Source: Thermanaeromonas sp. | GTDB taxonomy: Bacteria; Bacillota; DSM-521; Neomoorellales; Neomoorellaceae | DNA length: 38,603 bases | NCBI RefSeq assembly: GCF_021890735.1 | Contig: NZ_JAKKUR010000013.1 | Location: forward strand, 1 to 38,603 | Direction: 5' to 3' | Shown here: piece by piece, positions 37,476 through 38,603 of the stretch | How positions within the stretch are numbered: the stretch's first letter is position 1 | Layout of the letters: each line of letters opens with the position of its first letter | Program-made: the position numbers and the translations under genes | Notes under the pieces: model-generated | What the model saw: the letters and a program-made list of their open reading frames with translations, nothing else | What the model was told of the DNA's origin: nothing | Databases searched by the model: none

Positions 37476-37709
37476 ATGAACATGAGAAAGGAGCTAATCG
37501 CAGCTTTAGAAGCTTTAGCAGAAGCTGAGCTATGGGCGAGGATGTGCCGGGCCACCGATTGGGAGGCCTCCTGCATCAAAAAGCTGGAAGGTTGCAGGCT
37601 AGGGGTGAAACATTATGAAACGAAATGGAACGGTGGAACAGTGAAACACCGGCCAAAAAAGCGAACCGAACCGTGGACAAAAAAAGAACCGGGCTATTTG
37701 CCCGGCTAG
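37476..37709 (+). CDS. Small unknown protein
   Basis: A 77-residue frame, MNMRKELIAALEALAEAELW and on, helical first and then basic (RPKKRTEPWTKKEPGYLPG). GGGAGGG lies upstream of the ATG at a suitable distance, and the stop lies in a good terminator. No family recognised. Those two signs make it a probable gene. Confidence 0.55.
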   Translation: MNMRKELIAALEALAEAELWARMCRATDWEASCIKKLEGCRLGVKHYETKWNGGTVKHRPKKRTEPWTKKEPGYLPG

Positions 37710-37717
37710 GCTTTTTA
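37689..37717. terminator. Bidirectional terminator between convergent genes
   Basis: CCGGGC and GCCCGG around TATTT (37689-37705). A T run follows on the plus strand (37712-37716), and the reverse strand has TTCTTTTTTTG. Confidence 0.75.
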
Positions 37718-37729
37718 TCCCAAGTTCCT

Positions 37730-38131
37730 TTAGCCTTCCTCGTCGTAGAGTTTTACAAGTTCTGTTTCGCTCTTCCGCCAAACTGAATCCCTTTCCGGAG
37801 GGCCTTCCATGAACGGAACATAGTTGAAGATTTCGCCACCCTCCGAGAGAGGGTTAAACTCTTTGTTGTCCGATAACATGTGTTTCCAGTGCAAGAACGC
37901 ACCCTGTTTCCCACATTCTGGGCAGTAAGTATTGTCTACTCGGTGGCGATTAGATTGCCAAGAAAACACCAAAAAGTGTAGGCCGCAATGCTGGCAAATG
38001 AAGCTATGCACAAATACACCTTCCCTTTCGATGGTGAACTCATACCCTGTTTCAAGGTTGGCGACTCTTACGGTATTTTTCGTTTCTTGTGTGATTAGTT
38101 TGTTTCTTTTAAGGTCTACCCATGCTTTCAT
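37730..38131 (-). CDS. Unknown zinc-ribbon protein
   Basis: A 133-residue protein with two CxxC pairs: ICQHCGLHF and, 19 residues on, YCPECGKQG. This makes a zinc ribbon inside an otherwise unrecognised protein (start MKAWVDLKRNKLI). ATG with GGGGGGTG upstream. It overlaps the end of the preceding minus-strand gene by 23 bases, so the two are co-transcribed. No function can be assigned. Confidence 0.7.
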   Translation of the reverse strand: MKAWVDLKRNKLITQETKNTVRVANLETGYEFTIEREGVFVHSFICQHCGLHFLVFSWQSNRHRVDNTYCPECGKQGAFLHWKHMLSDNKEFNPLSEGGEIFNYVPFMEGPPERDSVWRKSETELVKLYDEEG

Positions 38132-38399
38132 TCCTACACCCCCCGCTTCTCAAGGCCTCAATAATCTCCTGCGTTGGCGGATACCACCCAGAAATGTTTA
38201 TCGCTCCACCAAAAGCCTCTACTGCTCCCTCGGCCAACTCTTGGCCGTTGGGTATCTCTTCGGTTACGTCTACATACTGGCCGTCCCGCAAGACCATAAT
38301 CCGGGCCCGGCAGTTGTAAACGTTGACGAAAACTTCGGGTGTCCCTCCAGCCTCGAAGAAGGCTATCCATTCAAGCTGATTTAGTACCGACTTACCCAT
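38109..38399 (-). CDS. Unknown protein, middle gene of a minus-strand operon
   Basis: A 96-residue protein: MGKSVLNQLEWIAFFEAGGT, VFVNVYNCRARIMVLRDGQYVDVT, GAVEAFGGAINISGWYPPTQEI. ATG 38399 is chosen because TTGGAGGA is just upstream; the frame is open further to an ATG at 38420. It overlaps the genes on both sides. No family recognised. Confidence 0.6.
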   Translation of the reverse strand: MGKSVLNQLEWIAFFEAGGTPEVFVNVYNCRARIMVLRDGQYVDVTEEIPNGQELAEGAVEAFGGAINISGWYPPTQEIIEALRSGGCRNESMGRP

Positions 38400-38603
38400 T
38401 CCTCCAAAGCCTCCCTGCATATCTCTTCTATGGGTTCGCCGAACTGTGGCAACTGTGGTGGCTCCTTGGCCTCTATTGCCGCTCTAAAGCCTTCAACGAA
38501 GACGTAGGTCTCTACGATACCGTTCCGCAGGTTTTTAAGCTCCTCCAACTTCTCATAGACGGCCTTCTCTTGCTCACCCAGGCGGCTTAGAAGTATCTCC
38601 TCA
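38381..38603 (-). CDS. Unknown protein, 5' end outside the window
   Basis: An open minus-strand frame of 73 codons entering from the right edge: EEILLSRLGEQEKAVYEKLE and on through LKNLRNGIVETYVFVEGFRA to EALEEWVSRY and a TAA at 38381-38383. It is helical and charged. It overlaps the next gene by 19 bases, the usual sign of coupling. The start codon lies beyond the window. No family recognised. Confidence 0.55.
   Translation of the reverse strand, partial: EEILLSRLGEQEKAVYEKLEELKNLRNGIVETYVFVEGFRAAIEAKEPPQLPQFGEPIEEICREALEEWVSRY

Larger units (their letters stand above)
32279..38603. mobile_element. Left part of a tRNA-Phe-integrated element, continuing past the window
   Basis: The tRNA-Phe fragment at 32279-32332 separates standard chromosomal genes (speB) from a block of accessory genes. 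That block holds an Xre regulator, a primase-like replication protein, a sigma-4-like regulator, small unknown genes and long gene-free repeats. Given the tRNA orientation, the element extends to the right and should end at an intact tRNA-Phe. No integrase, capsid or conjugation gene is visible, so plasmid-like, satellite, ICE and prophage types all remain possible. Confidence 0.75.

Overview
The window looks like part of the chromosome of a moderately GC-rich, thermophilic, spore-forming, anaerobic Firmicute of the Moorella / Thermanaeromonas type. The reasons are the flagellar genes with sigma-28 promoters, a YtaF-type sporulation protein, DUF1540 and DUF3243 proteins, strong AGGAGG ribosome binding sites, frequent GTG and TTG starts, and a molybdenum-cofactor cluster. 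The species assignment is inference; no search was run.

Region 1 (1-11,000) is a flagellar locus broken up by accessory DNA. A sigma-28-type promoter drives csrA and the flagellin gene hag. The fliD gene about 5 kb away is split by one in-frame TAA. Between and around them are debris: three hicB-type antitoxins with damaged hicA partners, an orphan metallo-beta-lactamase-fold protein, an IS110 transposase cut off by an IS66-family element, that IS66 element itself (1,080 bp, both terminal repeats present, transposase mostly deleted), a brnT/brnA toxin-antitoxin pair with a DUF2442 gene, a short flagellin fragment, and a Phd antitoxin fused by deletion to a PIN toxin tail.

Region 2 (10,800-32,150) is ordinary chromosome. 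It carries a DUF1540 gene, rtcB, then polA-mutM-ytaF-coaE-lytic transglycosylase, nicotinate phosphoribosyltransferase, tRNA-Leu(GAG), a cell-wall amidase-like protein, a DUF3243 protein, ferredoxin, a membrane glycosyltransferase, a triple helix-turn-helix regulator, L-lactate dehydrogenase, a LysR regulator, mobA-moeA-mobB, phoU with a Na/phosphate symporter, and speE-speB closed by a strong terminator.

Region 3 (32,279 to the right edge) is the left part of an integrated mobile element. It begins exactly at a 54-bp 3' fragment of a tRNA-Phe(GAA) gene, the usual scar of tRNA-targeted integration. Inside are a zinc-finger protein divergent from an Xre-type regulator, an operon with an unknown protein and a primase-like replication protein, two palindromic operators, a 36-residue membrane peptide, a sigma-4-like regulator, a 560-bp gene-free repeat-rich stretch that could be an origin, and a minus-strand operon running off the edge. 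The integrase and the intact tRNA-Phe are expected to the right of the window.
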